Part shown: in pieces, positions 1-10,904 of the stretch
How the letters are laid out: every line of letters starts with the position of its first letter
Position numbering within the stretch: the stretch's first letter is position 1
From: Verrucomicrobiaceae bacterium
Lineage (GTDB): Bacteria > Verrucomicrobiota > Verrucomicrobiia > Verrucomicrobiales > Akkermansiaceae
NCBI GenBank assembly: GCA_027486655.1
Contig: JAIXOR010000043.1
Span: 1-64,000, forward strand
Direction of reading: 5' to 3'
Length of the DNA: 64,000 nt
Translations under genes and position numbers: made by a program
The notes under the pieces: model-generated
What the model saw: only the letters and a program-made list of their open reading frames with translations
Told to the model about the DNA's origin: nothing
The model's database searches: none

Positions 1-57
1 AAAGAGCCGTCCGGCATCCGATTCTGGTGCGCGCAAGACAACTTCAACCAGACCTAA
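1..57 (+). CDS. C-terminal end of an unidentified protein (partial)
   Basis: The first reading frame is open from base 1 to a TAA at 55-57 and encodes 18 residues ending in FNQT. The composition (Trp, Cys, several polar residues) is protein-like, and the frame is the only plus frame that ends cleanly before the minus-strand remnants that follow. It is too short to assign a family, and the gene body lies outside the window. Confidence 0.4.
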   Translation, partial: KEPSGIRFWCAQDNFNQT

Positions 58-96
58 CAAACCGAAACCACACCACCAACTCTCATAAGAAGTGGA

Positions 97-459
97 TCAA
101 CTTTTGGGGGCACTCCACTTCGGATAGACGAGATCCGGTCGCAAGGGCCGAAGGCGCTTCAGAAATCCGCTGTAGGTAGCGGCGGGATAGTCCTTGACCG
201 CAACGCAGCTCATCCCGAGTTCTTTGAGCGTTTCACTGGTTCTGGTGAGAAACACATCTCCAGCCTTCACCGAGTAGGTTTCCTGCTCAGCGGCAGAAGT
301 ATCCATTTTATCGGGAAGTTCGTCCGGCAGGAAGTAGTTGTTGAAGACCGTTGTGAACGAAACGAAGGGCGAACCGTGTCCGGCTTGATGGGGCTTCGAT
401 GAAATGCCCGAACTCATTTCATAGAGCTCGGCGAACTTGTGTTTGCGGAGCTTGGTCAT
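97..459 (-). pseudogene. hsdS: Type I restriction-modification specificity subunit (HsdS), N-terminal fragment
   Basis: The 120 residues starting MTKLRKHKFAELYEM match the first half of a target-recognition domain of a type I S subunit: a 'SGISSKP..GHGSPFVSF' segment followed by 'KAGDVFLTRTSETLKELGMS' and 'YSGFLKRLRPL', which is the usual layout in HsdS. Complete S subunits have two recognition domains and about 400 residues, so this is less than a third of one. The frame runs into a stop just after the first half-domain. The start was placed at the ATG complementary to 457-459, because the upstream extension reads through the repeat at 521-767. It is very probably non-functional. Pieces of the same or a sister system lie at 768-966 and 1046-1140. 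Confidence 0.7.
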
Positions 460-520
460 AGTCCGAGCTTTTTGAGTTTCGATTGGAATGATACGTAAAA
501 TGCTTCGATTGTCACGGATT

Positions 521-547
521 GGCAGGGATCGACCTCCGGGCGGTCCG
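521..547. repeat. Inverted copy of the 27-bp core of the adjacent repeat
   Basis: This stretch is the reverse complement, with one or two differences, of the 27-bp core found at 625-651 and 735-761 (CGGACCGCCCGGAGGTCGG and following bases). The inverted copy and the first direct copy could pair to form a long stem around the first repeat unit. Confidence 0.75.
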
Positions 548-767
548 TGAGAATGGGTGGTGAATGAGGGACCATGGGGTAACGTTCCGGCTTTTGATGG
601 GCAGGGCATTCGCGGTTCATTCGCCGGACCGCCCGGAGGTCGGTCCCTGCCTTGGCGTGAGAATGTTCAGTGAATGGGAGGCCATGGGGTGGCGTTTCGG
701 CTCGTGATGGGCGGGGTATTCGCGGTTCTTTCGCCGGACCGCCCGGAGGTCGGTCCCTGCCTTGCGG
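548..767. repeat. Two tandem copies of a 110-bp repeat
   Basis: Bases 548-657 and 658-767 are two copies of one unit, offset by exactly 110 bp and differing at scattered positions. Each ends with the same 27-bp core, identical at 625-651 and 735-761. The right edge abuts the point where hsdM-like coding similarity stops (about 778). The unit has no convincing ORF of its own. It could be a REP/BIME-like intergenic repeat or a trace of recombination that broke the restriction locus. Confidence 0.75.
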
Positions 768-966
768 GGGCTTTTCCGAGGGTGAGGGTGGAGAGTTGTT
801 TCTCGATCTGCTTTTCCAATCGGCTGGATTCGCTGAAGAGGGTTTTGATGCGGTCTTTGCGGGCGGCGAGTTCGGTTTCGAACTGCTTGGGGGTCATGGC
901 GACGTGTTCGACTTTGACATCAAAATATTGGCCGGCGCTGAGGGAGTGGTTTTTGGCGGCGGATAC
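768..966 (-). pseudogene. hsdM: Type I restriction-modification methyltransferase (HsdM), C-terminal fragment
   Basis: The minus frame reads 'AAKNHSLSAGQYFDVKVEHV' and then 'MTPKQFETELAARKDRIKTL' and 'SSRLEKQIEKQL'. This is the typical tail of type I DNA adenine methyltransferases: an 'N-x-x-L-S-x-x-x-Y' segment followed by a coiled coil that contacts HsdS. The methyltransferase domain (NPPF motif, SAM-binding region) is absent. The frame upstream of about 966 is broken, and downstream of about 778 it runs into the 110-bp repeat. This is a dead remnant, not a gene. Confidence 0.6.
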
Positions 967-1045
967 CGACGAAATCGACCATGTAGCCGTAGCGGTGCTT
1001 GCCGTGTTGAGTGATCAGGGATCGGTGAGCAGTGAAGAGGCTGAT

Positions 1046-1140
1046 TTAGCCGGTGACCCGAACTTGCCTGTTCATCAGCATGGGCAGCAGCCAATTGCGG
1101 AGTTGGGAGGCCGTTGCGGCGGATGGTTCCGCTGGTTGGG
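1046..1140 (-). pseudogene. hsdS: Type I restriction-modification specificity subunit, C-terminal fragment
   Basis: The minus frame reads 'ASQLRNWLLPMLMNRQVRV' and ends at a TAA at 1046-1048. That 'LR-x-WLLPMLMN-x-QV' end is characteristic of the last helix of one group of HsdS proteins. About 30 residues are recognisable; a stop codon interrupts the same frame a little further upstream. No gene is apparent between this remnant and 1412. Confidence 0.55.
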
Positions 1141-1412
1141 GACCAAAGGGTTATTCGTTTTCTCCGGAGTTGTGACAGGTGATTTTTCCTGGGTTCCAGT
1201 AGTCGGTTTCCTTGCGGTAGGGAGGCCGCCGGAGGAGCGGTAGGGGTGGCCGGTGAGGTGGGGCTGAGGGGAAGTCGCATTGACCGTGCCGACAGTCGTA
1301 AGGCGGGTTTTTCAGGTATCTTCCCGGTCACACGTGTTGTTCCCGGGTTGCAAAGATGCGCCATCCAGCCGTGGGAGATGGGGTATTGAAGGGGCCTTGG
1401 ATGGGGGAGTGA

Positions 1413-2999
1413 TCAGTCGACGTCCGTACGGAAGGGCGAGGCGGGCAGGCCTTCCTTGTTGAAGAGGTTCACATCGGGCACGTGGGTCCATCCGTATCGG
1501 GCGGCTTTGGGATCTGCGACACCCTCGGCGGAGACCACCACGGTGGAGCCCCGGATCTCGGCGCGGGCGGGGACGAACTTTCCATCCTGGCCGGCGATGG
1601 TGAAGCCCTTGAGATCGCCACCTTTGGCAACGAGGCCGCCGCCGGTGTGGCGGAAGTTGAGGATGATGCGGTCCTTTTCCGTTTTCATCGAATCGTAGAG
1701 CGGTCCGGAGTATTCGATTTTCTCGCCATAAGTCAGGGCGCGGGCGGCGAGGGCGAGCCGTTGGCCGACGGGTTCCTTGCGGAGCGGGTGGATGTCGGTG
1801 GCGTTGCCGTGATCGGTGATGACGGCCATCGCCGTGTTTTTCACCTTGGCGAGCGTGAGAAACTGGGCCTCACGGATTTCCGGAGGCTGGGTTTGGTGGG
1901 GAGCGATCTGGACGAAGAAGAAGGGAAAATCGCCGAGGTTCCAGCGCTTCCTCCAATCGGCGATGAGCGCGGGGAAGAGCGTGCGGTATTGGCGGGCTTT
2001 CTTGGCATTGGATTCCCCCTGATACCAAATGGCACCCTTGATGCCGTAGGGGATGATGGGGGCGACCATGGCATTGAAGAGCGCGGCAGGATCCCCGGAG
2101 GTGCCGTCCGGATGAGGCGGTGCCTTGGGCTGCGGGCTGGGTGGGGCGGGTCTCGGACTGGGCTTGAGTCCGGCCTGTTTCGCATCGGCCTCGGCTTTCT
2201 TCCATGCGGCGAGCGCCTCCTGGTGGCGTTTGCCAAAGGTTTGGTTCCACTCCCGCGACTTCTGTTGGAAATCGGCGAGGCGGTCCTGATAGGTGGCCAT
2301 GGCTTCCTGATAGCCGTTGAGCCTCTTGCCGGCGGACTGGGCGTAAGCGGCGAGTTCCGGATGACCCGCGAAGCCCTCGAGGCTGGTCCAGGCCTCGGCG
2401 GGGGTGCCGCCCCACGACGTGTGGATCATGCCGACAGGCACGCGGAGTTTCTTGTGAAGATCACGGGCGAAGAAATAGCCGACGGCAGAGAAGTCGCCGA
2501 CCGTCTCGGGTGAGCACTCGATCCATCGGCCGGAGGCTTCGGAGAGCGGTTTGGCGGCGGTTTTCCTCGCCACGGTGAACATGCGGATCTTCGGGTAGTC
2601 GGCCTTGGGGCCTTCCTGCTTGGCGTTGTCGATGCGGTTGAACTGCCAGGCCATGTTGGATTGGCCGGAGCAGACCCAGACCTCGCCGACGAGCAGGTTG
2701 CGAAGGACCACCGAGTTGTCCCCGCGGATGGTCATGGTCCGTGGCGCACCTTCCTTGAGCGGCTGGAGCATGACTTTCCAAACGCCGGCGGCGGCCGTGG
2801 TGGAGACTTTCTGTTGATCGATCTCCACGGTGACCTTTTCGCCATCGCGGGCGGTGCCCCAGACGGGGATCGGCTGGCCCCGCTGGAGCACCGCGCCATC
2901 GGTGAAGAGCGGATTGGGTGTCACCTCGGCACGGAGCGGGCATGTGGCAAGGGCCGCCACGGCGAGAAGAAAGGCTGGGCAATGGGTTTTCGAACGCAT
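1413..2999 (-). CDS. Secreted SGNH-family sialate/carbohydrate O-acetylesterase
   Basis: The 528-residue product is predicted to remove O-acetyl groups from glycans outside the cytoplasm. A signal peptide covers about residues 1-24 (hydrophobic core LLAVAALATC). An immunoglobulin-like N-terminal part follows, then the SASA/SGNH esterase domain with the nucleophile motif SGQSNM (Ser about 114), a WYQGESNA block and a late D-x-HP motif (DIHPL) carrying the Asp/His of the triad. A lysine-, alanine- and proline-rich insertion near residues 235-300 interrupts the domain, which is usual in the family. The acetylated substrate cannot be read from sequence: sialic acid, xylan and rhamnogalacturonan are all possible, and the GH78 enzymes elsewhere in the window favour a plant-type polysaccharide. 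It stands alone, upstream of the restriction remnants. Confidence 0.85.
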   Translation of the reverse strand: MRSKTHCPAFLLAVAALATCPLRAEVTPNPLFTDGAVLQRGQPIPVWGTARDGEKVTVEIDQQKVSTTAAAGVWKVMLQPLKEGAPRTMTIRGDNSVVLRNLLVGEVWVCSGQSNMAWQFNRIDNAKQEGPKADYPKIRMFTVARKTAAKPLSEASGRWIECSPETVGDFSAVGYFFARDLHKKLRVPVGMIHTSWGGTPAEAWTSLEGFAGHPELAAYAQSAGKRLNGYQEAMATYQDRLADFQQKSREWNQTFGKRHQEALAAWKKAEADAKQAGLKPSPRPAPPSPQPKAPPHPDGTSGDPAALFNAMVAPIIPYGIKGAIWYQGESNAKKARQYRTLFPALIADWRKRWNLGDFPFFFVQIAPHQTQPPEIREAQFLTLAKVKNTAMAVITDHGNATDIHPLRKEPVGQRLALAARALTYGEKIEYSGPLYDSMKTEKDRIILNFRHTGGGLVAKGGDLKGFTIAGQDGKFVPARAEIRGSTVVVSAEGVADPKAARYGWTHVPDVNLFNKEGLPASPFRTDVD

Positions 3000-3061
3000 G
3001 GATACTGTCCCATACGCCGCGGCCCGGGTTTTCTCACAGATGCTTGCGGAATGTCCGCGGT

Positions 3062-4087
3062 TCAGGGCAGCGGTTTGCCGTGATGATAGCGGCGGTTCTT
3101 GTCCGAGGCCCTTTCCGGATCGCGGGAATCGATGACAAAAGTGGCGGGATCCGCGCCATCGATGACGTTTGCGCCCTGATAGACCTGGCGGGCGTCCCTC
3201 GCATAGCCGAAGCCCTGGGACGAGGGCCCGAGCACCTCGAAGCTTTTTCCGTCCGAGTCCGGAAGAACGAGCGGCGGAATGTCGCCGGCGTAGCAGAAGA
3301 AGGCGCGCTTCGCATCGCCGGCATAGCGCCAGCCGAGCAGGCGGAAGCTCGGGGCATCCGCCTCCTCGACCATCTGGCCGCGCCAGTAGACGTGGCGGGT
3401 GTCCTTGGCGAACTCGCCCGCTTCGCCGCCGATGCCTTGAAACGTGGCGGGATCCGCAGCGGTGATGGGCTGGCTGCCGAAGTACGCTTGTTTCGCATCG
3501 CGGGCGTACCAGGACTGGATCACCTGGAAGGTGGCTTCATCGGCGATGGGGGTTGGTTGTTCCCCAACATAGTAGTTGAAGCGGTCGCGTGCCCAGATGT
3601 GGTGTTCCCTGCCGCAGACCTCGGCATCCAGGACCTGGAAGCTGGAAAGATCGCGCACGTGGAGAGGCCGGGTGCGGAGGTAATAGTCCGCCTTGTCGCG
3701 GCCGAGGCCGGCCATACCGGCAGGTTCGTAGGTGGCGGGATCGGCGTTGGAGACCGGAGCCCCCCGGTGATAGACGCGCCGTGCATCCCTGGCGGTTTCC
3801 GGGTCCTGTTTGAAGATGTGGAAGCTGGTCGGATCCGCCCCGTCCATGCGGGCGCCTTCATGGAACACGTGGCCGGGGTTTCTCGCGTAGCCTCTCGGCT
3901 GGAGGATTTCGAAGCCGCTGGCATCGGCGATTTCCGCCTCCGACCGGGTTCCTAACAGACCATCGCCCCGCCAGCTGTGCCAGACCACCTTGCCGTCCTT
4001 GATCTGGTAGCCCTCCTTCCTTCCGCAACCGGCGACCAGCAGGGAGAGCAGCGAACCGACGACGCGGAGCAGGAAGGATGGTTTCAT
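3062..4087 (-). CDS. DKNYY-repeat lipoprotein
   Basis: The protein has a lipoprotein signal (LLSLLVAGC, Cys about residue 20) followed by repeated units of the type 'DAR-x-VY-x-x-G... ADPATF-x-x-(L/I)', spaced by roughly 40 residues through the whole length. This is the DKNYY family (named for its D-K-x-x-x-Y motif), found in surface or periplasmic proteins of unknown function. The start at MKPSFLL was preferred over an upstream ATG nine codons earlier because it gives a compact lipoprotein signal. The gene lies 53 bp downstream of argG on the same strand, but no functional link is evident. Confidence 0.75.
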   Translation of the reverse strand: MKPSFLLRVVGSLLSLLVAGCGRKEGYQIKDGKVVWHSWRGDGLLGTRSEAEIADASGFEILQPRGYARNPGHVFHEGARMDGADPTSFHIFKQDPETARDARRVYHRGAPVSNADPATYEPAGMAGLGRDKADYYLRTRPLHVRDLSSFQVLDAEVCGREHHIWARDRFNYYVGEQPTPIADEATFQVIQSWYARDAKQAYFGSQPITAADPATFQGIGGEAGEFAKDTRHVYWRGQMVEEADAPSFRLLGWRYAGDAKRAFFCYAGDIPPLVLPDSDGKSFEVLGPSSQGFGYARDARQVYQGANVIDGADPATFVIDSRDPERASDKNRRYHHGKPLP

Positions 4088-4140
4088 GGGGGGGATGGGG
4101 ATGGCCCTGCGCACGGGCGCAGGGCGGCGGACCGTGCGGC

Positions 4141-5424
<1,284 letters not shown>

Positions 5425-5591
5425 ATCGGCGCGGAGCGAAGCAGGAAGACCGGCAGCGGGCAAGCGCGGAACCGGGGTGCGTCCGGCAGGGTTGGCTCGT
5501 GGCCGGCAAGAATCCCCGCGGAGGGTCCGCGAAGGGATGCTCAGGTTTTGAACTTTCAGGGGAGAGCCTGTGAGGTCAGGCTGCGCGGCGC

Positions 5592-7955
5592 ATGGCGAGT
5601 TGCGAACATTGCGGCACTGAGTTCTCTGCGAAGGCCTTGGACGACCGGTTTTGCTGCCGGGGATGCGAGTATGTGGCGGATCTGATTTCCGAGCAGGGCT
5701 TCGACCAGTTTTACGATCTCAAGCAAGGCATCGCGGTGGCGCCGGTGCGCAGCAGGCCGTTTGAAGAGCACGACTTTTCCTGGCTGGGCGCGAAGGTGGA
5801 GGAAGCGGAGGCAAAGGCCCGCTCGCACGGAGATGCGGCGCGGATGGATCTGGGGCTGGAGGGGATCTCGTGCGTGGGATGCGTGTGGCTGGTGGAAAAG
5901 CTGTTCACGCGGCATCCCGGGAGCATCCGGGTGGCGGCGAATCCGGCGAGCGGGCGGATGCACATCGAGTGGCTGCCGGGCCGGTGCGACCTGGAGCCGT
6001 TTCTGCGTGAATTGTGCCAGTTCGGCTATGTGGCCGCGCCGGTGGGTGCCGCGGGCGGTGACCACGAGAGAAGGCGGCTGGCAGCACGGATGGGGCTTTG
6101 CGGGGCGTTTGCGCTCAACACGATGGGATTCTCGCTGCCGGTGTATCTGGGCATGCCTGCGGATTTCGAGTTCGCGGGTTTGTTCAAGCTGATCGCCTTT
6201 CTTTCCGCCACGCTTTCGATGCTGGTGGGTGGCGGCTATTTCATGGACCGCGCATGGCGGGCGGTGAAGGCGGGCTCGCTGCACATCGACCTGCCGATCG
6301 CGCTGGGTCTGATCGCGGCTTATCTGGGATCGATCACCGGATGGGCCTTCGGGCGGGAGCGCCTGCTTTATTTTGATTTCGTCTCGATCTTTGTGTTCCT
6401 GATGCTCGCGGGACGGTACCTGCAAACGACGGCGGTGGATCGGAATCGGCGGCGCCTTATCCGCCAGCAACCGGTGCCGGAAACCGTGCCCGCGGCGGAT
6501 GGCTCCGGTGCGTCGATCCGGCGTGAGGACCTGAAGAGCGGAGCGAGGTTTCTGTTAGGTCCGGGACAGGCCCTGCCGGTGAGCGGGGTGGTGGCGGAAG
6601 GTGAAGCGGATTTCTCGTTGGAGTGGATCCATGGCGAGGCGGATCCGGTGAGGTTTCCAACCGGTTCGAGATTGCCCGCAGGTGCCATTCTGTTGAGCCG
6701 GTCTCCGGTGGTGGTGGAGGCGGGAGAGATGTGGGAGGATTCGTTGTTGGCAAAACTCACCGCCGCCCCGGGTGCGGATCGCGCGACTCCGGGACTGGAT
6801 CGCCTGCTGCGGGTCTACCTGAGCATCGTGCTGGTGCTGGGCCTGTGTGCGCTGGGTTTCTGGGTGTTGCGGGGCGACTGGCTCACGGGGTTGCAGGCGA
6901 TGATTTCGGTGTTCGTGGTTTCCTGCCCGTGTGCGCTGGGAGTGGCGATTCCGCTGGCAGACGACATGGCGGCCTCGGCGATGGAGCGGCTGGGGGTGTT
7001 TGTGAGGACAGCGACGCTCTGGCCACGTCTCACGAGGGTGCGGCACGTGATCTTCGACAAGACCGGCACATTGACCCTGGAGAGGCCGGTGCTGGAAAAC
7101 CCGGAGGACGTTACCCATCTGGAAGAGGCGGCAGCCCTCGCACTGGCACGGATGACCCGCGGCTCGCTGCATCCGGTGTCCCGCTCGCTGCTGGAGGCGC
7201 TCGGCAGCCGCGGTCAGAAGTTGCTCGCCGAACATGGCGAGGGAAATCCCCGGGAACACCCTGGGCTCGGGATGAGTCTGGAGGCGGATGGCCGCATCTG
7301 GTCACTCGGGAGAAGCGGCTGGACGGGGGGCGCTGAGCCTCCACCTCCGGGAGCGGCTGGCACCGAACTCCGGGAAGGCGGACGGGTGGTGGCCACCTTC
7401 CGGTTTCACGAGTCCCTGCGTCCCGGCGCGCTTGGAATGCTCCGCCGCCTGAGCCAATCCGGGCTGTCCCTGCACATCCTTTCCGGAGACCACCCGGACA
7501 AGGTGCACCAGATCGCCGTGGCGCTCGAACTACCACCGGAACAAGCCTCCGGTGGGCTGCATCCGGAGGAGAAAGCCGCCCGCGTCGAAGCCATCGACCG
7601 CCAGGACACCCTTTATCTGGGGGACGGCGCGAATGACTCGCTGGCCTTTGACGCATCGTTTGTCACTGGCACACCCGTGGTGGACCGGAGTCTTCTGGAA
7701 TCGAAATCGGACTTCTACACGCTGGGCTCCGGCCTCGGCTTCCTTCCTCATCTGCTGGCCACCGCGGCGGCCCGGGTGAGGGCGGTGCGAGCGGCATTCG
7801 GCTTCGCACTGATCTACAACCTGACGACGGTGGCCTTTTCGATGGCCGGGCACATGAGTCCGCTTCTTGCCGCGATCCTGATGCCCCTCAGTTCGGTGGT
7901 TTCCGTCGTGATCGTGGCGACCGTCTCCCGCGCAAAAACTCTGAACAAGGGTTGA
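5592..7955 (+). CDS. Heavy-metal P1B-type ATPase, CcoI/FixI-like
   Basis: This 787-residue membrane pump is predicted to move copper (or another soft metal) across the inner membrane. An N-terminal cysteine cluster (C-x2-C and CC-x2-C within residues 4-25) resembles the zinc-finger-like extension of CcoI/FixI proteins. A ferredoxin-like metal-binding domain with SCVGC follows near residue 97, then transmembrane helices, the intramembrane metal motif SCPCAL (about 447-452), the phosphorylation site DKTGTLT (Asp about 489), the nucleotide-domain HP of SLHP, and the hinge LGDGANDS (about 676). FixI/CcoI pumps supply copper to cbb3 oxidase, but no oxidase genes are present here to confirm that. 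A TTA leucine codon in a TGTTAG context lies at 6553-6558. The PocR-AraC gene follows 51 bp downstream. Confidence 0.88.
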   Translation: MASCEHCGTEFSAKALDDRFCCRGCEYVADLISEQGFDQFYDLKQGIAVAPVRSRPFEEHDFSWLGAKVEEAEAKARSHGDAARMDLGLEGISCVGCVWLVEKLFTRHPGSIRVAANPASGRMHIEWLPGRCDLEPFLRELCQFGYVAAPVGAAGGDHERRRLAARMGLCGAFALNTMGFSLPVYLGMPADFEFAGLFKLIAFLSATLSMLVGGGYFMDRAWRAVKAGSLHIDLPIALGLIAAYLGSITGWAFGRERLLYFDFVSIFVFLMLAGRYLQTTAVDRNRRRLIRQQPVPETVPAADGSGASIRREDLKSGARFLLGPGQALPVSGVVAEGEADFSLEWIHGEADPVRFPTGSRLPAGAILLSRSPVVVEAGEMWEDSLLAKLTAAPGADRATPGLDRLLRVYLSIVLVLGLCALGFWVLRGDWLTGLQAMISVFVVSCPCALGVAIPLADDMAASAMERLGVFVRTATLWPRLTRVRHVIFDKTGTLTLERPVLENPEDVTHLEEAAALALARMTRGSLHPVSRSLLEALGSRGQKLLAEHGEGNPREHPGLGMSLEADGRIWSLGRSGWTGGAEPPPPGAAGTELREGGRVVATFRFHESLRPGALGMLRRLSQSGLSLHILSGDHPDKVHQIAVALELPPEQASGGLHPEEKAARVEAIDRQDTLYLGDGANDSLAFDASFVTGTPVVDRSLLESKSDFYTLGSGLGFLPHLLATAAARVRAVRAAFGFALIYNLTTVAFSMAGHMSPLLAAILMPLSSVVSVVIVATVSRAKTLNKG

Positions 7956-8006
7956 TCTTCCCGGCGAGGGTCGATAGTTTCCGGTCAGTTTTCCGAGAAA
8001 CTGCAC

Positions 8007-8930
8007 ATGTCAGCCGCCCTTCAACCCCACCAGGAATTCCAGAACGGCCTGCTTCAACGAATCGTCCATTCGGAGCGTTACCGGATGTATCAGGACGCAT
8101 TCCGAACCGCCACAGGCCTGCCCCTCCGCCTCGTTTCCTCGGACCCCGAGGCATGGTGCCTTGATGATCAAAAGATCAACCGCAGCCCGTTTTGCGAAGC
8201 GCTGAACCTCTGCGAGCGCGCCTGCGGGGCCTGCGTCGATACCAACCGCCGCCTGATGAAGGAGGCGGAGGTCAGCGGACCGACCACCTGCCATTGCTTC
8301 GCCGGATTGTGTGCGACGGCCGTCCCGGTGAAAATGGGGGCTTCGGTCATCGGCTTCCTGAAGACCGGACAGGTGTTTTCAAGGGTCCCTACCGAGGACC
8401 AGTTCGAGGAACTCATGGGAGCCATCGGCAGGAAAACCCTCGACAAAGCGTCGCGCGAAAGCCTGCGGACCGCTTATCTCCAGACGCGTTTTGTAGAACC
8501 CATGCGTTATCAAAGCATGGTCACCCTGTTGCAAAGCTTCGCCGAGCAACTCAGCGAGCATGCCGATTCGCTGGCGATCATCGAAGAGGGCAGCGAGCCC
8601 GCCGCGATCGCCAAGGCCCGCAAATACATCCACGCCAATCTCGACCAACCGCTGCCGCTGGGTCTCGTCGCCCGCCAGGCCGGGCTGAGCGAATCCCACT
8701 TCTGCCGGCTCTTCAAGGACTCGGCCGGGCTCACCCTGACCGACTACGTGAACCGCTGCCGCATCGACTGGGCCAAGCGCGAACTGCTGAAACCCGAGGC
8801 CCGCATCTCCGAGATCGCCTTCATGATCGGCTACCAGTCCCTTTCCCAATTCAATCGCAGCTTCGCACGCATCGTGGGGGTCTCCCCCACCCTTTACCGC
8901 CGCGAGCGCCTCGAACGCGCCGCATCCTGA
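8007..8930 (+). CDS. AraC-family regulator with PocR ligand-binding domain
   Basis: The 307-residue protein is a one-component transcription factor. Residues about 10-170 form a PocR-type sensory domain with the family's cysteines (CEALNLCERACGAC and CHCFAGLC); the C-terminal about 100 residues carry the two helix-turn-helix motifs of AraC proteins (YIHANLDQPL..VARQAGLSESHFCRLFK and ISEIAFMIGYQSLSQFNRSF). PocR domains bind small organic ligands such as diols, and the cysteines could also hold a metal or Fe-S cofactor. It is transcribed in the same direction as the P-type ATPase just upstream, so a metal or redox signal is conceivable, but the sequence does not prove this. Confidence 0.85.
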   Translation: MSAALQPHQEFQNGLLQRIVHSERYRMYQDAFRTATGLPLRLVSSDPEAWCLDDQKINRSPFCEALNLCERACGACVDTNRRLMKEAEVSGPTTCHCFAGLCATAVPVKMGASVIGFLKTGQVFSRVPTEDQFEELMGAIGRKTLDKASRESLRTAYLQTRFVEPMRYQSMVTLLQSFAEQLSEHADSLAIIEEGSEPAAIAKARKYIHANLDQPLPLGLVARQAGLSESHFCRLFKDSAGLTLTDYVNRCRIDWAKRELLKPEARISEIAFMIGYQSLSQFNRSFARIVGVSPTLYRRERLERAAS

Positions 8931-8990
8931 TCCCCGGATTCGGTATTGCGGAATCGACGGCCTGCCCTGACAATCCGTCAAAGCACGATC

Positions 8991-10868
8991 ATGGAAGAAC
9001 GCTACGAAATCCGCGGGAAAATCGGCGAAGGCGGGCTGGGTGCCGTTTATCGCGGGTTTGACACCCGGATGAACCGCGAGGTCGCCATCAAGCGGATCTC
9101 CACCGGCCCCGGCGACACGGAAACCCGGGCGGAATCCACCCGACAACTCGCCAAGGAAGCCGGTGCGCTCGCCTCGCTCCAGCACCCGAACATCGTCACC
9201 GTCTATGACGTCGGCGGGGATGAGGACGGCCCCTACGTGGTGATGGAGCTCATCAGCGGCAAAACGCTCGACGAATTGATCGAACGGGCGCCTCTCACCT
9301 GGCCGGACTTCCGAGAACTCGCCCTGCAAACCCAGGAGGCTCTCATCGCCGCGCACGAACTCAATCTGATCCACAGCGACCTGAAGCCTTCCAACCTGAT
9401 GCTCACCTGGCTGCCCTCCGGCAAGTTCCAGATCAAGATCGTCGACTTCGGCCTGGCCACGCTCGCCCACACCCAGTCGAGGGAGGATCTTGAAAGCATC
9501 GAGGCGGTCTTCGGCTCGATCTTCTTCATGCCGCCCGAGCAGTTCGAGCGCTCTCCACTCGACACCCGCTCGGATCTCTACTCGATGGGCTGCGTTTACT
9601 ATCAGGCCCTGACCGGCTGTTACCCCTTCGATGGAGCCTCGGGGAACGAGGTGATGGAGGCGCACCTCCGCCATGCGGTGCGGCCCATCCAGGAGGTGCG
9701 GGCGGGCATCCCGTTGTGGGCCTGCGATTGGATCATGTGGCTTCTCAACCGCTATCCCCAGGACCGCCCGGAGTCCGCGAGGGACGCGCTTTCGATCTTC
9801 CTCAAAAACGACCGCATTCCCAACCCGCCACTCAGCACGGGACAGCCAAGGAAAGCCGCAGGTCCGCCAAAACCCAGGCTCGCAGGACAGAGGCCGGGAA
9901 GCCCGGAAGCTGCCCCCTCGCCCACCGGTCGGATGGAGTCCCCGGAAAAGGCGAAGCTCGCCCACACCTCATCGGTCGCCACCCTGGCTGCGGATGCCGG
10001 CGTCGGCACCCAGACCGCCCCCCAGCCGCTCGCCCCGCCGGAGGGCTTCAAACCGAGCGTGCACACATCGCTCCAGGACCTGCCCCAGATCACCGAGACC
10101 CAGACTCTCCACACGCCGACCCAGCGTCAGGTGAAACTCCCGCCCGCACCGGTCAAGAAACCGTTCAAACCCGGCAAAGGCGCCAAGATCGGCATCGCCG
10201 TGGCGGCCACCCTGATCATCCTCGCCCTCGGTGGATGGTTCCTCAAAACAAGCCGCGCGAAGAAAGCGGAGCAAGCAGTCAGCGAGCTCATCACCCTGGC
10301 CTCGAAACCCGGAGCCACCGAGGTGCCGGTGAATGCGATCCTGCTGCGAACCGCCCTGGAATCGCTGGCGACCACGGACTCCACCGCTCGGATTCAGGAA
10401 ATCGGCCGGGCTCTTTCCCTCGCCAAAGCCACCGACGGGACGGACGTGGACGAACGCATCGCGATTTTCGCCACCAAGGGCCCAGCCATGACGGATGCCG
10501 CACGGGAAACGCTCATCGCCACCGTGCTGCGGGCCCGCGCGAATCCAGCCATCCTGCCCGCCATGCAGGACTTCGCCGCCTCTTCGGAAAACCCCACCCT
10601 CGTCGTCGCCGCCCTCCAGTCGATCCGCGGGGCTTCCGGCGACGCTCAGGCGGATTTCCTGATCAAGATCATCGAGACCACCCGTGACAACCGGGTGCGG
10701 GATGCGGCCGAGGGCAATCTTTTCGAAATTCTCCGCAAGTCGAAGGAACTTCCCGCCTTGGTCGACAAGCTCAAGTCATCCAAGGACTCCAACGTGAAAC
10801 CCGAGATCCAAGGCGCGCTCCAACGACTGCTCGACTTCGCCAAGTCGGTGCCGCCTGCCGGTCGCTGA
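8991..10868 (+). CDS. Membrane-anchored Hanks-type Ser/Thr protein kinase
   Basis: The 625-residue product has a complete kinase domain: P-loop GEGGLGAVYRG (12-22), catalytic Lys34 (AIKRI), HSDLKPSN with Asp134, and DFG at 156-158. A long proline- and alanine-rich linker (about 285-395) leads to one membrane helix (about 397-417, GIAVAATLIILALGG). The C-terminal about 200 residues, probably periplasmic, look alpha-helical and HEAT-like, with no recognised sensor domain. The start is the ATG of MEERYEIRGKIGEGG; an upstream frame extension of 15 codons lacks kinase similarity. The usual HRD motif is HSD, so this is a non-RD kinase. It converges on the TPR gene at 10905. Substrates are unknown. 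Confidence 0.88.
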   Translation: MEERYEIRGKIGEGGLGAVYRGFDTRMNREVAIKRISTGPGDTETRAESTRQLAKEAGALASLQHPNIVTVYDVGGDEDGPYVVMELISGKTLDELIERAPLTWPDFRELALQTQEALIAAHELNLIHSDLKPSNLMLTWLPSGKFQIKIVDFGLATLAHTQSREDLESIEAVFGSIFFMPPEQFERSPLDTRSDLYSMGCVYYQALTGCYPFDGASGNEVMEAHLRHAVRPIQEVRAGIPLWACDWIMWLLNRYPQDRPESARDALSIFLKNDRIPNPPLSTGQPRKAAGPPKPRLAGQRPGSPEAAPSPTGRMESPEKAKLAHTSSVATLAADAGVGTQTAPQPLAPPEGFKPSVHTSLQDLPQITETQTLHTPTQRQVKLPPAPVKKPFKPGKGAKIGIAVAATLIILALGGWFLKTSRAKKAEQAVSELITLASKPGATEVPVNAILLRTALESLATTDSTARIQEIGRALSLAKATDGTDVDERIAIFATKGPAMTDAARETLIATVLRARANPAILPAMQDFAASSENPTLVVAALQSIRGASGDAQADFLIKIIETTRDNRVRDAAEGNLFEILRKSKELPALVDKLKSSKDSNVKPEIQGALQRLLDFAKSVPPAGR

Positions 10869-10904
10869 CCGGTTCAGGCGGTTCCATTCGAATCACACGG
10901 CGAA

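Noticed and set aside
1160..1412. Candidate gene between the restriction remnants and the esterase
   Set aside because: Frames here are open on several phases without start sites or similarity, and the minus frame is broken by stops.
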